NCBI GenBank assembly: GCA_022508375.1 | Contig: JAFLVJ010000005.1 | Location: 1-64,000 of the forward strand | From: Clostridiales bacterium | Lineage (GTDB): Bacteria; Bacillota; Clostridia; Christensenellales; CAG-314 | Reading direction: 5' to 3' | DNA: 64,000 bases | Shown: piece after piece, positions 19,602 through 29,195 of the stretch | Position numbering within the stretch: position 1 is the first letter of the stretch | How the letters are laid out: every line of letters starts with the position of its first letter | The notes under the pieces: generated by a model | Seen by the model: only the letters and a program-made list of their open reading frames with translations | What the model was told of the DNA's origin: nothing | The model's database searches: none | Program-made: the position numbers and the translations under genes

Positions 19602-20354
19602 TCACTCTACTTCAATGTACTCCGTTTCAAATAGTGCTCCTAACATATCACAAAAATCTTTGTTTAAGCTTCTGCTGTGGTAAATCCTGACAGCGCGCGG
19701 TTTTAAACAAAGTATATTGAGCATGACTTCTTCCTCACACGTAGAAATTTTTGCCATGGATGATATTGGTTCAATCACCTTGTCGTCGTTGCCATAAAGT
19801 ACGAATTCATCGCCGTTTACACTAACCGACAATTGTCTGCATTTACTTGGAGTGGACTCCAACAGGTACTGCAAAAATTCCACAATGAGCGTACTGTCGG
19901 ACATTACGTAAAAGTTGTCGCTGACCAGCTTTGTAATTTCCTGCCACTTCTTCTTGATGGGACCAAGACGAAAGTTATAGTATCCGTCCAGGCATATTGT
20001 TCTGTCTATGTCAACAATTTTGGATACAATTTGTTTGTCGTATTCGATATCGAAAATACATATCGTATTGACAAGTACATTGTGATAAAAATTGTTTTTG
20101 TCAATCTTCAACAGCTTTCTTACAAATATATTTTTGTATCCCAATGTCAACGACTGGGATACGGCGTCACATAGCTTTCTTTGCACCTGAAAGCGATAAG
20201 TATCTGCGCATGCCAATGAGAAGTAATTTCTGTTACGCTCGTCCATTTCGCTTACAATTCCGTCAATTTGCTCGATACAGGGCGCAAGTTGTCCTTTTAC
20301 GTAATCCAGCAGATGCCCGTTTTCTTTTACCACACTAACAGTTGTTTCGTACAT
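19602..20354 (-). CDS. ytxC: YtxC-like putative sporulation protein
   Basis: A 250-residue protein without membrane segments. The region DIDRTICLDGYYNFRLGPIK resembles the FxxLEGFxxFRLKxY motif of YtxC, a protein found in spore formers and often encoded just upstream of thrS, as here. The function of YtxC is poorly known. The match is by recall of a short motif plus position, so it should be confirmed by a profile search. It is divergent from the plus-strand gene at 20497. Confidence 0.6.
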   Translation of the reverse strand: MYETTVSVVKENGHLLDYVKGQLAPCIEQIDGIVSEMDERNRNYFSLACADTYRFQVQRKLCDAVSQSLTLGYKNIFVRKLLKIDKNNFYHNVLVNTICIFDIEYDKQIVSKIVDIDRTICLDGYYNFRLGPIKKKWQEITKLVSDNFYVMSDSTLIVEFLQYLLESTPSKCRQLSVSVNGDEFVLYGNDDKVIEPISSMAKISTCEEEVMLNILCLKPRAVRIYHSRSLNKDFCDMLGALFETEYIEVE

Positions 20355-20441
20355 AGTTGTAGTTTATGCAACTTTAACCGCCTTTATTTGAGACCGACAA
20401 TAAAAGCCAAATGTTTTGTATTTTTCTGATGCTGTTAGTTA

Positions 20442-20470
20442 TTGCAAAATAAAATGAAATATGTTATATT
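20442..20470 (+). promoter_or_regulatory. Promoter of the plus-strand HExxH gene
   Basis: TTGCAA, 17-nt spacer, TATATT, 26 nt upstream of the ATG at 20497. A weak AGGTT Shine-Dalgarno follows. Confidence 0.6.
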
Positions 20471-20496
20471 TGTAAAAAACTTTACAGGTTAAAAAT

Positions 20497-21033
20497 ATGT
20501 CAAAATTATTTGAAATAAACGGCGATTTAACTGAATACGAAAACTACGATAAATTCAAAAACGTTATCCGCGAAGTTCGAACCAAATTTCAGGATATGTT
20601 CGGCGCGGATACTTTATCACGACTTCCGTTGTTCATCGACAACTGTACAGCGGGAGGCGGCTACACGCCATGCACAAGCGTAGTTTTGCAACAATACGTA
20701 ACGATAAGATTGAATATATCCGATTTCAATCGCGTAGAACAAACCACCTACCAATTTGCTCACGAAATGACCCATTTCACCTACCGCTGTTTGATTGGAA
20801 TATTCAAAAAACGGGCAACCGTTTACGAAGAATCGATCTGTTCGGCAATGTCGCTGTGTTTCCTATACGGAAACAGTCGCAACTTTCAATCTTGGTGCGA
20901 TCATGTACGCAAGCTGAAAAACGAAGGATATCGCAAGGGGTACGACGTGGCGTTGGCGTGCGGTTTCAGCCCCGAAAGGTTACGGGACAAAATCCTAGCC
21001 GAACTAAACGATTACCGCAAAATAGCACTGTAA
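20497..21033 (+). CDS. HExxH-containing protein, putative zinc metallopeptidase
   Basis: A 178-residue soluble protein that I do not recognise. It contains FAHEMTH (His89, Glu90, His93), a zincin motif, and VYEES about 20 residues later, where the Glu residues could supply the third metal ligand. No signal peptide or membrane segment is seen, so it would act in the cytoplasm. It is the only plus-strand gene for more than 20 kb on its left and has its own promoter. Substrate and role unknown; it might be a non-catalytic relative. Confidence 0.65.
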   Translation: MSKLFEINGDLTEYENYDKFKNVIREVRTKFQDMFGADTLSRLPLFIDNCTAGGGYTPCTSVVLQQYVTIRLNISDFNRVEQTTYQFAHEMTHFTYRCLIGIFKKRATVYEESICSAMSLCFLYGNSRNFQSWCDHVRKLKNEGYRKGYDVALACGFSPERLRDKILAELNDYRKIAL

Positions 21034-21078
21034 TAAAAAAACATAACCCAACGACATAACCGATCGCGGGGTTTTATT

Positions 21079-21762
21079 TTACTGTATTTTCATCGTGTAC
21101 GTCCACTGTTTATCTTCGGGGGATACGCGATATGATTCACGCATTTTTTGCAGCGCTTTATTATATGTAAATTTGTTGAGGATGTTTTTACCTTCGCCTT
21201 CCATGTAGGCTACCGTTTTGTCGCGACACTTTGCCATTGCTGTAGCCACAAGCCATGCCACACCCATATCAACGTAGTAATGTCCACACTGTGTGATTGT
21301 TGCAAGTGATGAGAAAACCTTGTCAATATGCTCGTCGTCCAGATAGCTAGTCATAAGATTTACCACACCGTAACGGCACACGAAGGGTTGTTCATTGGGA
21401 AGTAAATTAACGAAAAAGTCAAAGTAATCTTGCATCTCGCTCTTAGGCACTTTCACTGTTGAGCAATCGCAAACAGCCCAGTTTTCAATTATGTTAGCAA
21501 ACTCAAGCAGATGGACTGATTTTTCCGCAAAAGACAACTTGCTCCCCGACACCACCACGCCACGCAACAAATCCACTTCGAAATATTGATGAACGGGATA
21601 ACTTTCCACTTCCACCAATGTCAAACTTTTGGCAATTTTGCGTAAAAAAGGTATTTTGCAGCCTATTGTAGCCACACCGCTGTTGATAATCTTGTTATTA
21701 AATTCGTCATACTGCTTATCGCTGTTTTCTCTAAGTATTTGGATCAGTCCCGTGTAAGTCAT
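21079..21762 (-). CDS. AlkD-like DNA alkylation repair (HEAT-repeat) protein
   Basis: A 227-residue all-helical protein with the N-terminal GVATIGCKIPFLRKIAK and central ENWAVCDCSTVKV signatures of the DNA alkylation repair family, HEAT-like DNA glycosylases that remove alkylated bases. The usual WxxxD-type context (NWAVCD) is present. Its promoter places the -10 only 6 nt before the ATG, so the mRNA is probably leaderless. No damage-response genes are adjacent. Confidence 0.8.
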   Translation of the reverse strand: MTYTGLIQILRENSDKQYDEFNNKIINSGVATIGCKIPFLRKIAKSLTLVEVESYPVHQYFEVDLLRGVVVSGSKLSFAEKSVHLLEFANIIENWAVCDCSTVKVPKSEMQDYFDFFVNLLPNEQPFVCRYGVVNLMTSYLDDEHIDKVFSSLATITQCGHYYVDMGVAWLVATAMAKCRDKTVAYMEGEGKNILNKFTYNKALQKMRESYRVSPEDKQWTYTMKIQ

Positions 21763-21768
21763 ACATAC

Positions 21769-21798
21769 ATTATAATAATTGACTCACAACATTGTCAA
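21769..21798 (-). promoter_or_regulatory. Promoter giving a probably leaderless transcript
   Basis: Minus strand TTGACA, 18-nt spacer, TATAAT, then 6 nt and the ATG of the AlkD-like gene at 21762. Transcription should start at or next to the A of the ATG. Confidence 0.7.
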
Positions 21799-21802
21799 GA
21801 CA

Positions 21803-21836
21803 ATAAAAAATCCGAGCGCTTTGAACGCTCGGATTT
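21803..21836 (-). terminator. Terminator after acpP
   Basis: AAATCCGAGCG/CGCTCGGATTT stem (21808-21818 and 21826-21836) and a T-run on the minus strand, 14 nt past the acpP stop codon. Confidence 0.92.
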
Positions 21837-21849
21837 GATTTATAATTCA

Positions 21850-22083
21850 TTATTTAACTTGAGATTCGATGTACTTAACAATTGCCTCGACCGTTACAAG
21901 CTCATTAGCCTTTTCGTCAGGTACCGTAATACCGAAATTATCTTCAAGTGACATAAGCATTTCGACCATATCAAGACTGTCCGCGCCAAGATCCTGTACA
22001 ACGTTGGATTGCATTGTGATTTTGCTTGGATCGTCGATATTAAGCGCTTCCGCAAGAAGTTTTTGTACTTTTTCAAAAATCAT
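21850..22083 (-). CDS. acpP: Acyl carrier protein
   Basis: A 77-residue acidic four-helix protein with the phosphopantetheine attachment motif LGADSLDMVEM, where the Ser carries the acyl chain in fatty-acid synthesis. It stands alone between its own promoter and terminator, not beside fab genes. AAAGGAGG precedes the ATG. Confidence 0.97.
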   Translation of the reverse strand: MIFEKVQKLLAEALNIDDPSKITMQSNVVQDLGADSLDMVEMLMSLEDNFGITVPDEKANELVTVEAIVKYIESQVK

Positions 22084-22108
22084 TGTAGTATCCTCCTTTG
22101 ATAGATGT

Positions 22109-22137
22109 ATTATATTACACCATTGTTAAACTTTCAA
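22109..22137 (-). promoter_or_regulatory. Promoter of acpP
   Basis: Minus strand TTGAAA, 17-nt spacer, TATAAT, 26 nt upstream of the acpP ATG. Confidence 0.75.
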
Positions 22138-22177
22138 GTATTTTAACCAAAATTGTGCTCATGGCATACAATTTAGT

Positions 22178-22402
22178 ATGAGATGTTGTTCTAACGGAAG
22201 ATTTATAAACGAACAAACATATTTACGAACTGTATGCAACAATCGTCCACCGTGCAAACCGCGCCATCGCGATTGCAAATGCAAAGATAGTCCGTATATG
22301 GAATACACTTACTGCGGACGGTGCGGTAAGCTGACCTTACGTTGCGACAAACACTCGACAGGAATAAGCTTAGATATCAAGCACAACTGTGAACACAAAT
22401 AA
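22178..22402 (+). CDS. Small cysteine-rich protein of unknown function
   Basis: A 74-residue basic protein with ten Cys residues, including CNNRPPCKP, DCKCKD, CGRCGKLTLRC and a terminal HNCEHK, which suggests metal binding. I do not recognise it. The stop codon lies in the 5' arm of a terminator stem, which supports a real gene. No Shine-Dalgarno is seen; a TACAAT 5 nt before the ATG could give a leaderless mRNA. The true start may lie downstream, for example at the Met before EYTYCGRC. Confidence 0.45.
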   Translation: MRCCSNGRFINEQTYLRTVCNNRPPCKPRHRDCKCKDSPYMEYTYCGRCGKLTLRCDKHSTGISLDIKHNCEHK

Positions 22403-22426
22403 GGCTGTTGCTCATGCAACAGCCTT
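22401..22426. terminator. Bidirectional terminator between convergent small genes
   Basis: Perfect 11-bp stem AAGGCTGTTGC/GCAACAGCCTT with a 4-nt loop. On the plus strand GTTTTCT follows. It separates the Cys-rich gene from the convergent Ser/Lys-rich gene. Confidence 0.75.
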
Positions 22427-22431
22427 GTTTT

Positions 22432-22665
22432 CTACAGATCGTCCGCGTCCTGGACGGGTTCTGCATATTTCCCCCAACCTAAGGGATTGCCTGTGTAGCT
22501 ACCAAATGGGTCGCTCTCGTCTTCTTGAGACGAGTTTTTACTGTTTTTTGTTCCGCCACCGGATTTTTTGGAAGAACTGCTACTTGTGTTCTTCGCGCCG
22601 GAGTTGCAACAACCTTTTGCGCCGTTAGTTGACTTTGTGTTAGAACTGTTCTTTGTAGATTTCAT
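22432..22665 (-). CDS. Small Ser/Lys/Asn-rich protein with a conserved-looking acidic tail
   Basis: A 77-residue protein. The first 50 residues are low-complexity Ser, Lys, Asn, Gly and Thr with one Cys pair. The last 26 form an ordered acidic tail with GSYTGNPLG and PVQDADDL. The strong GGAGGT before the ATG and the sharp composition change argue for a real gene. I recall similar tails on short clostridial proteins of unknown function, but cannot verify this. It precedes a glycosyltransferase terminus on the same strand. Confidence 0.7.
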   Translation of the reverse strand: MKSTKNSSNTKSTNGAKGCCNSGAKNTSSSSSKKSGGGTKNSKNSSQEDESDPFGSYTGNPLGWGKYAEPVQDADDL

Positions 22666-22746
22666 TTTTTCTACCTCCTGCTAAAAGTCTGCCCACTTCA
22701 GTAGAAATTATGCAATGAATCACATACAATTTTAGATAAATACAAA

Positions 22747-23931
22747 TTACTTTTTCTTGTTATATTTTTCCAATATCTCGTCGTATTTGTTTTCCACTTC
22801 TACAACTACGTCTTTCCAACTGCGATAAACGTGTTTTGTTGCGTTTCTGCTCACTTCAAGTAGCAATTCCTTGTCATTGACAATGCCATACAGTTTATCT
22901 GCCCACTTAACCGCAGAGCACGATTCGGTAAAGCCTGTGTAGTTGTCAACAACAATTTCACTTGTCGGACTGCCTTCAATCAACAAAGTCGGCAATGAAA
23001 ATGTTGCCGCTTCTATCGGACAAAGCGATGCCGTGTCAAATGACGACGGAAACAGAAAAACGTCTGCTCTTAGGTAAAACGCCTGTAAAAAATGTCTGTC
23101 GGTTATCATACCGGTAAATAGGACGTTGTCAGCTATGCCCAATTCTTTTACCAATGATTTGTACTCTTCGAGATTTTCGCCATCGCCAACTACGATAAAT
23201 TTGAAATCAACGCCACGCGCCTTCAAAATGCGCATTGCGTCAAATGCCAAAGGTAAGTTTTTAACGGATACTACACGCCCGACAAACAGAAAAACATTTT
23301 CGCAATCTGTCAATCCGTACTTGGCATTAACCTCTTTGACAAGCTTTTCCGCTTCATCGTCGGAAGGCTTTTGCATATCCGTTCCGTTACGAATGATAGT
23401 AATATCTTTTTCATAACCATATTCGCGCAAAGTCTTCGCCGCGCCTTCTGATACTGTAAACACATAATCAACAGCGTTCATTGCTTTCATGATGCGTTTC
23501 ATCATAAACTCTGTTAACGTGTTAGACCCGGTTATTCGTATAAACTCGTCCTTAAACTTGGTATGAAAGGTCAAAATCGAAGGTGATTTATATTTCTTCC
23601 CCAACTCCGCAAACCGACTACACAACGCAAATGGTGAATGCGCGTGAAATATATCCACGCCGCGTTTTGCCTCACGGTTTAGTTCTTTGCTCCATCTTGG
23701 CTCTCCATTCCTAAAACCACCGAAAGGTATATAAATTGAAGGAATATGATTTACCTCAACATCAGCTATGGTATTTTGCTTATCTATTTTTTTCCCATAG
23801 GTTGGTACGAAAATTTTACATTCGTTTCCGCTCTCGATTAAGTATTTGTAGTAATTACTTACAACCACGTTAGGACCGGCAACCTGCGGATACCAACTGT
23901 CCAAACTTAATAAAATCTTCTTTTTAGACAT
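22747..23931 (-). CDS. GT4-family glycosyltransferase
   Basis: A 394-residue retaining GT-B transferase. The N-terminal half has GPNVVVSNYYKYLIESG and HAHSPFALCSR, the C-terminal half FVGRVVSVKNLPLAF and the nucleotide-sugar site ASLCPIEAATFSLPTLL. This resembles enzymes that glycosylate diacylglycerol or phosphatidylinositol. No signal peptide; it likely works on the inner membrane face. It follows the flippase-like gene by 80 bp, so a role in making an exported glycolipid is plausible but inferred. Confidence 0.88.
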   Translation of the reverse strand: MSKKKILLSLDSWYPQVAGPNVVVSNYYKYLIESGNECKIFVPTYGKKIDKQNTIADVEVNHIPSIYIPFGGFRNGEPRWSKELNREAKRGVDIFHAHSPFALCSRFAELGKKYKSPSILTFHTKFKDEFIRITGSNTLTEFMMKRIMKAMNAVDYVFTVSEGAAKTLREYGYEKDITIIRNGTDMQKPSDDEAEKLVKEVNAKYGLTDCENVFLFVGRVVSVKNLPLAFDAMRILKARGVDFKFIVVGDGENLEEYKSLVKELGIADNVLFTGMITDRHFLQAFYLRADVFLFPSSFDTASLCPIEAATFSLPTLLIEGSPTSEIVVDNYTGFTESCSAVKWADKLYGIVNDKELLLEVSRNATKHVYRSWKDVVVEVENKYDEILEKYNKKK

Positions 23932-24011
23932 GTAATCTCCACTGATGAATATATGATTAACTACATTTAATGAGTTGTACTTTGTTTGACATTGTCTTAA
24001 ATTGCTTGTTT

Positions 24012-25253
24012 TTATAAAGTTGACAAAGTATTCTTTTTCTTAATTCTATCTATCGTTTTTGTTACTATAAGCACTATCAGCCCAAGCAACAGGTACATAT
24101 AGAAACTGAAAACACGCCACACCATCATGCACGTGAAGCTTGCGCCTGCCACCGTTATAAGTATCGATCGGAACAGTCCGTAAAAGGTTCCGTCCGCAGC
24201 GCCCGAGTTGCCCGGAGTGGGTATAAAAGTTATTGCGCAGTATATGAAGAAAGTTATTCGAGTTACTTCGAACCACAAACTCCACGACGGCGTTAATTCG
24301 GCAATCGCATCGGAAAACAGCAACAACGAAAAATACGGTAACGAACACTGTGCAATCACATATGCAAATGATAACAGAGTACCTACTATCAAAACTCTTT
24401 TCGACTTGAAAAGGATTGCCATGTTTTTCTTGTTGTTATCAATAGCGCCGTTACCCTTCGCTATCCACTTTTCGGGATTTTTGCAAATGCGCAATTTGGT
24501 TAGTACATTGACTCCCCAAGCAATTACCTTGTAACCGGCTTTTGGAAAAAAGGAAAACGTCACCAAAAATAACGGTACAATGATGTAAAATACAGCGCCG
24601 ACATACGCCACTAATTGGATATAAATCGGAACAATTTCCTCATTTACGCCAAAGGCAAAGGACACTATTGCGCATATAAAAAAGGAAAACTGCGTCAAGA
24701 AAAGCGTTCCTATCGGAATTGCTCCCGCAGGTCCCGACGGAACTCCGTGCTTAGCCAAGTAATACATCTGAAATGGTTGACCGCCGGCGCCAAGAGGAGT
24801 GACGTAATCGTAAAATTTACCAAGCGCAGCACAGTTGAATGCGGTACCGAATTGGTAAGTGTTGGTTGTCTTGCGTATCATGATAAAAACCTTAAGCGCT
24901 TCTAGCAAGATAGTCAACATAAACAGTCCAAGTAACACGATTAAATAGTACCAGTTAGCGCCTATTAGCTCTGTTACCCTGTCGTTGTTTACACTTTCCC
25001 CCGTGAAGTCGGATACAGCAGTATAGGCGATAATTGCCGCCATAACTACTATAAACAGCACTGTAAACACGATCTTTGTCACGCGTTTTTTGCGTGAAGT
25101 TTTAACGTCATCATTGTTTTCTTGAACGTGTTCAGTATTTTGATCTGCAAAAGCTAAAGACGTATCCTGTGTCAAAACTTCTTCAACATCCGACTGCTGA
25201 TTTACATTCTCAATATTATTTAATTCAGTTGTTTCTATACGCTCTTCTTTCAT
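24012..25253 (-). CDS. Lysylphosphatidylglycerol-synthase-type flippase-like membrane protein (UPF0104)
   Basis: A 413-residue protein. About 60 polar, acidic N-terminal residues precede eight or so membrane segments with family-like sequences ALKVFIMIRKT, GKFYDYVTPLGAGGQPFQMYYL and FIPTPGNSGAADGTFYGLF. This is the flippase-like half of MprF without the lysyltransferase domain; relatives move lipids or glycolipids across the membrane. Paired with the GT4 gene downstream. Its substrate is not known. Confidence 0.85.
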   Translation of the reverse strand: MKEERIETTELNNIENVNQQSDVEEVLTQDTSLAFADQNTEHVQENNDDVKTSRKKRVTKIVFTVLFIVVMAAIIAYTAVSDFTGESVNNDRVTELIGANWYYLIVLLGLFMLTILLEALKVFIMIRKTTNTYQFGTAFNCAALGKFYDYVTPLGAGGQPFQMYYLAKHGVPSGPAGAIPIGTLFLTQFSFFICAIVSFAFGVNEEIVPIYIQLVAYVGAVFYIIVPLFLVTFSFFPKAGYKVIAWGVNVLTKLRICKNPEKWIAKGNGAIDNNKKNMAILFKSKRVLIVGTLLSFAYVIAQCSLPYFSLLLFSDAIAELTPSWSLWFEVTRITFFIYCAITFIPTPGNSGAADGTFYGLFRSILITVAGASFTCMMVWRVFSFYMYLLLGLIVLIVTKTIDRIKKKNTLSTL

Positions 25254-25268
25254 ATACTATACAATTCA

Positions 25269-25297
25269 ATTTTATTCTAATTTGACTTAGATGTCAA
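25269..25297 (-). promoter_or_regulatory. Promoter of the flippase-glycosyltransferase pair
   Basis: Minus strand TTGACA, 17-nt spacer, TAAAAT, shortly upstream of the ATG at 25253. Confidence 0.75.
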
Positions 25298-25339
25298 CAA
25301 TATTTAATATTTGTTTACTATTTATGTCCGCCCGAAAAA

Positions 25340-25370
25340 AAATGCAAGGTCAGTTAAAAACCTTGCATTT
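25340..25370 (-). terminator. Terminator after asnS
   Basis: AAATGCAAGG/CCTTGCATTT stem followed by a run of T residues on the minus strand, ending the ftsQ-ftsA-ftsZ-asnS unit. Confidence 0.92.
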
Positions 25371-25394
25371 GTAAAAGCTAAATTTATTAAAATG

Positions 25395-26789
25395 TTAGAA
25401 TTGCGCATTTCCTACTGTACGCGGGAAAGGTAACACGTCGCGGATATTAGATACGCCCGTTAGATACATTACCAAGCGCTCAAATCCAAGTCCGAAGCCT
25501 GCATGCTTTGTGCCACCATACTTACGAAGTTCGATGTACCACCAGTAATCTTCTTCCTTGAGCCCCAATTCTTGCATACGCTTGAGCAGTACGTCCATAC
25601 GCTCTTCTCTTTGACTTCCGCCAATAAGTTCGCCTACACCGGGAACAAGCATATCCGTTGCGGCAACCGTCTTACCGTCGTCATTCAAACGCATATAGAA
25701 CGACTTGATTTCCTTGGGATAGTCTGTGACAAAAACAGGTCCGCCAACAATTTTTTCCGTAAGATATCTTTCGTGTTCGGTAGCAATATCACATCCCCAC
25801 GAAACAGGAAATTCGAATTCCTTGTTATGCTTGGAAAGCAACTGAATTGCTTTGGTATAGCTCATACGCTTAAATTGGGATTTGACAAGCTTGTGCAATC
25901 TTTCTTTCAAACCATTGTCCACAAAACTATTGAAAAACTCTATTTCTTCCGGGCAAACCGTCAAAATGTGCTTAACAACGGACTTGATCATCTTTTCCGC
26001 TAACTTCATGTCATCCTTGAGGTCGGCAAAAGCAATTTCCGGCTCTATCATCCAAAACTCAGCGGCATGGCGTTGCGTGTTGGATTTCTCCGCACGGAAA
26101 GTAGGTCCGAATGTATATACCTTACCAAATGCCATTGCATACGTTTCAACGTTAAGCTGTCCCGAAACGGTCAGGTTGGCAGGTTTTCCGAAAAAGTCCT
26201 TGCTGTAATCCACGTTGCCCTGTTCGTCCAACGGCAAAGCTTGCGGATCCATTGTCGTCACGCGGAACATTTCGCCCGCGCCCTCACAGTCGCTAGCGGT
26301 TATTATCGGCGTGTGAACGTACACAAAGCCTTCGCCATGGAAAAATTTGTGCAACGCAAAAGCGGCCTCACTTCTTACACGCATCGTTGCGGATATAAGA
26401 TTTGTACGGGGACGCAAATGTGCGATCTCACGCAAAAACTCTACCGAGTGACGCTTTTTTTGCAAAGGATAGTCAGGCGTTGACTTACCTTCGATTTCAA
26501 TGCACGTTGCTTTTATTTCCAACGGTTGCTTATTTTCCGGCGTTAGCGCTACGATACCTGTAACTACAAGCGCACTACCGACGTTTAAGTGAGCAATTTC
26601 GTCGAAATTGACTAACTTACTTTGCTCAAATACAATTTGTAAGCTTTTAAAGCAACTACCGTCGTTTAGTTCAATAAAACCGAATACTTTCGAGTCGCGA
26701 ATTGTCTTCGCCCAACCGCATACGGTTACCTGCTTACCTTCGTATTTCTTTCCCTTGGCAAGCAGTTCTTTAATTATAATTCTGTCCAT
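25395..26789 (-). CDS. asnS: Asparaginyl-tRNA synthetase
   Basis: A 464-residue class IIb synthetase: N-terminal OB-fold ([15 protein letters not shown]), motif 2 region [25 protein letters not shown] and motif 3 [13 protein letters not shown]. The EFWMIEPE context and absence of a bacterial AspRS insertion domain point to AsnS. It starts 4 nt after the ftsZ stop codon. This is an unusual partner for ftsZ, and no T-box separates them. Confidence 0.96.
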   Translation of the reverse strand: MDRIIIKELLAKGKKYEGKQVTVCGWAKTIRDSKVFGFIELNDGSCFKSLQIVFEQSKLVNFDEIAHLNVGSALVVTGIVALTPENKQPLEIKATCIEIEGKSTPDYPLQKKRHSVEFLREIAHLRPRTNLISATMRVRSEAAFALHKFFHGEGFVYVHTPIITASDCEGAGEMFRVTTMDPQALPLDEQGNVDYSKDFFGKPANLTVSGQLNVETYAMAFGKVYTFGPTFRAEKSNTQRHAAEFWMIEPEIAFADLKDDMKLAEKMIKSVVKHILTVCPEEIEFFNSFVDNGLKERLHKLVKSQFKRMSYTKAIQLLSKHNKEFEFPVSWGCDIATEHERYLTEKIVGGPVFVTDYPKEIKSFYMRLNDDGKTVAATDMLVPGVGELIGGSQREERMDVLLKRMQELGLKEEDYWWYIELRKYGGTKHAGFGLGFERLVMYLTGVSNIRDVLPFPRTVGNAQF

Positions 26790-26793
26790 GTAA

Positions 26794-27990
26794 TTAGCCT
26801 CTCATTTTACGAAGAAAGGGTGGAATCTTGGGATCTTCTTCAATTGCGATGTTGCCGCTTGACGGACCCTGTTGAATGGGTTGTTGCGGAACGTACGTCT
26901 GCGTAGGTTGTTGACGCTCAACAACGGTTTGAGTAACGTTAAGCGGATTTTGTGTTGTGGGTTGATTTACCGCATTGCTACGTTGAAGATTTGTTGCCGC
27001 AACGTTTGTTGCCGCTTCACTACTGAAAAAAGCAGCTTTTCCACCACCGTCTTTACCGGAAAATCCCGTAGCAATAAGCGTTACCTGAACTTCGTCTTTC
27101 ATATTTTCGTCAAAACCAACGCCGAACAAAACGTTTGCGTCGGGAGAAATAACCTGACGTACAAGGTCAACACCCGTAGTAACTTCATCCAGTGACAAGT
27201 CGTCACCACCGCGGAAGTTTACAATCAGGCTTGATGCACCTTGAATGGTTGTTTCCAGTAACGGTGAATACACTGCCTTGCGGATAGCGTCGATTGTCTT
27301 GTTCTTACCCTTGCCGTCACCAACACCCATGTGTGCCATACCGCTGTTACGCATGACGCACTTGATATCTGCAAGGTCAAGGTTGATACGTCCGTCCTGA
27401 ACGACGATATCGGTGATACCGCGTATGCCTTGCAACAGAATTTCATCGGCTTTTGCAAAAGCGTCCATAATGGAGAAGTTCTTGTCGCGGTTAAGCTTTT
27501 CGTTTTGAACAATAACAAGGGAGTCAACATTACCTTTCAATGCTTCAATACCCAACTCGGCGTTCTTCATACGGCGAGTACCTTCGAAGTTGAACGGTTT
27601 AGTAACTACGGCAATGGTCAGTATTTCCAATTCCTTAGCGATTTGCGCAACCACTGGGGCAGCACCCGTTCCCGTTCCACCGCCCATTCCTGCAGCGATA
27701 AACAACAAATCGACGCCTTGTAAAGCAGCCTGAATCTTTTCCTTACTTTCCAATGCCGCTGCTTTACCCACTTCGGGATTTGCACCGGCACCAAGGCCCT
27801 TAGTCAGCTTTTCGCCGATAGGCATTTTCTTTGCGGAGAGTTTGGAAAGCGCCTGTTGGTCGGTATTGAGAGCAAGATATTCCACTTGACGGATACCTGC
27901 CTTCATCATACTGTTGACAGCGTTACCGCCGCCACCACCTACACCTACTATCAAAATTTTTGCTACATTACCGTTGTAATCGAATTCCAT
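26794..27990 (-). CDS. ftsZ: Cell division GTPase FtsZ
   Basis: A 398-residue tubulin homologue that forms the division ring. The nucleotide-binding [13 protein letters not shown] and the tubulin signature [10 protein letters not shown] are present, as is the synergy-loop sequence. A Gln/Thr/Pro-rich linker of about 60 residues leads to the conserved C-terminal peptide [10 protein letters not shown] that binds FtsA. Its ATG overlaps the ftsA stop codon. Confidence 0.98.
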   Translation of the reverse strand: MEFDYNGNVAKILIVGVGGGGGNAVNSMMKAGIRQVEYLALNTDQQALSKLSAKKMPIGEKLTKGLGAGANPEVGKAAALESKEKIQAALQGVDLLFIAAGMGGGTGTGAAPVVAQIAKELEILTIAVVTKPFNFEGTRRMKNAELGIEALKGNVDSLVIVQNEKLNRDKNFSIMDAFAKADEILLQGIRGITDIVVQDGRINLDLADIKCVMRNSGMAHMGVGDGKGKNKTIDAIRKAVYSPLLETTIQGASSLIVNFRGGDDLSLDEVTTGVDLVRQVISPDANVLFGVGFDENMKDEVQVTLIATGFSGKDGGGKAAFFSSEAATNVAATNLQRSNAVNQPTTQNPLNVTQTVVERQQPTQTYVPQQPIQQGPSSGNIAIEEDPKIPPFLRKMRG

Positions 27991-29159
27991 TATTTGTCTC
28001 CTTTGCCGATTTTGCTCAAAAACGAGAAAAACCCGCCTTTATTCTTATTTTTGTTAGAAGTAATTGCTTCGTATATGAGTCCGTAACTGGAAGTGTACTC
28101 ATTGCGATTGGTTTGTGGATTGACGCTTGTGTACAACTGCACACGTTTACCAAGATGTTGAGATAAGCAATCGACACCGCCACGCAGATATGCCAAGCCA
28201 CCGCCTGTCAAGATTATCGGAGTATTAGCGGGTATTTCCTTATCGCACGTCTGAAAACTCCTGATGATATAATCGGCAATTTGAGCGATACGCTCTTTGA
28301 CCGCCCCGTTGGTTTGACTAGCTTCAAATGCACGACCGTTGATGGAGTATGCATCCCCCGGCTTTACTTCCAGATTGAGGTTTACCTTTTCCAATGCCGC
28401 CATGGCATGCTCGAAGTCGCAACCGATAACCAAGCGCAAGTCACTTGCAAAGTAGCCACTACCGAGAGCAAACGTCCTTTGGAACAGTAACCCCTTGCCT
28501 CCGCTAAGCATAACGTTGGTTGTTATATAACCGATATCGATAACAATCGAATATCCCTCGCGCATATTGAAACTGGATAGATATCCCGCTTGCGCCTCGC
28601 ATGCATTGATGTAGTTAACTCTGTTTATGCCTCTATCCACAAGAATGGGTGCAATTGTGTTGCGGAAAGCTCTTTTCATAAAAGAGAATGAAACCAATGC
28701 CGTAAGCTTATTGGCAATAGCGCCCAGCGGATCATAAGTCTTGATAGCGCCATCCAAAATAAAATACACGGGTTTACCGGACAAATACGCGAAGTCGTCA
28801 CCGCTCTTGTAGATATCCGCTTTTTTCACCAGTTCGTCTATATCGTCTTGATCAATCTTCTTTCTCGAGTGGAAGGTTGTGGAAGCTTCGCTTGTCAACA
28901 ACGAGCAAAAAGCCCCGGGAACACCTACGTAAATTTCCTTTACGTCACATTTAATCTTACCTTCTACTTGCGAAATTGCCTGACTGACCGCAGATTCAAG
29001 CATAGACGGTTCAAAAAAACCATTTTCGTCAAAACCGCTGTAATTGGCTTGTCCCACTGCTTTTATGATAAATTCGCCGTTATCCGACAGCTTGGACGCA
29101 GCCATACAAGTGATTTTACCCGAACCGAAATCCAAAATCGTTACAAAATTGTTTTTCAT
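27990..29159 (-). CDS. ftsA: Cell division protein FtsA
   Basis: A 389-residue actin-family protein that ties FtsZ filaments to the membrane. Actin-fold phosphate loops are at ILDFGSGKITCM and VIDIGYITTNVML, and TGGGLAYLRG is the adenosine motif. The C-terminus (GGFFSFLSKIGKG) forms the expected amphipathic membrane-targeting helix. It overlaps ftsZ by 1 nt. Confidence 0.96.
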   Translation of the reverse strand: MKNNFVTILDFGSGKITCMAASKLSDNGEFIIKAVGQANYSGFDENGFFEPSMLESAVSQAISQVEGKIKCDVKEIYVGVPGAFCSLLTSEASTTFHSRKKIDQDDIDELVKKADIYKSGDDFAYLSGKPVYFILDGAIKTYDPLGAIANKLTALVSFSFMKRAFRNTIAPILVDRGINRVNYINACEAQAGYLSSFNMREGYSIVIDIGYITTNVMLSGGKGLLFQRTFALGSGYFASDLRLVIGCDFEHAMAALEKVNLNLEVKPGDAYSINGRAFEASQTNGAVKERIAQIADYIIRSFQTCDKEIPANTPIILTGGGLAYLRGGVDCLSQHLGKRVQLYTSVNPQTNRNEYTSSYGLIYEAITSNKNKNKGGFFSFLSKIGKGDK

Positions 29160-29195
29160 ATGTTCCTCTATATAATTTTTTCTCCAAACGACGCT

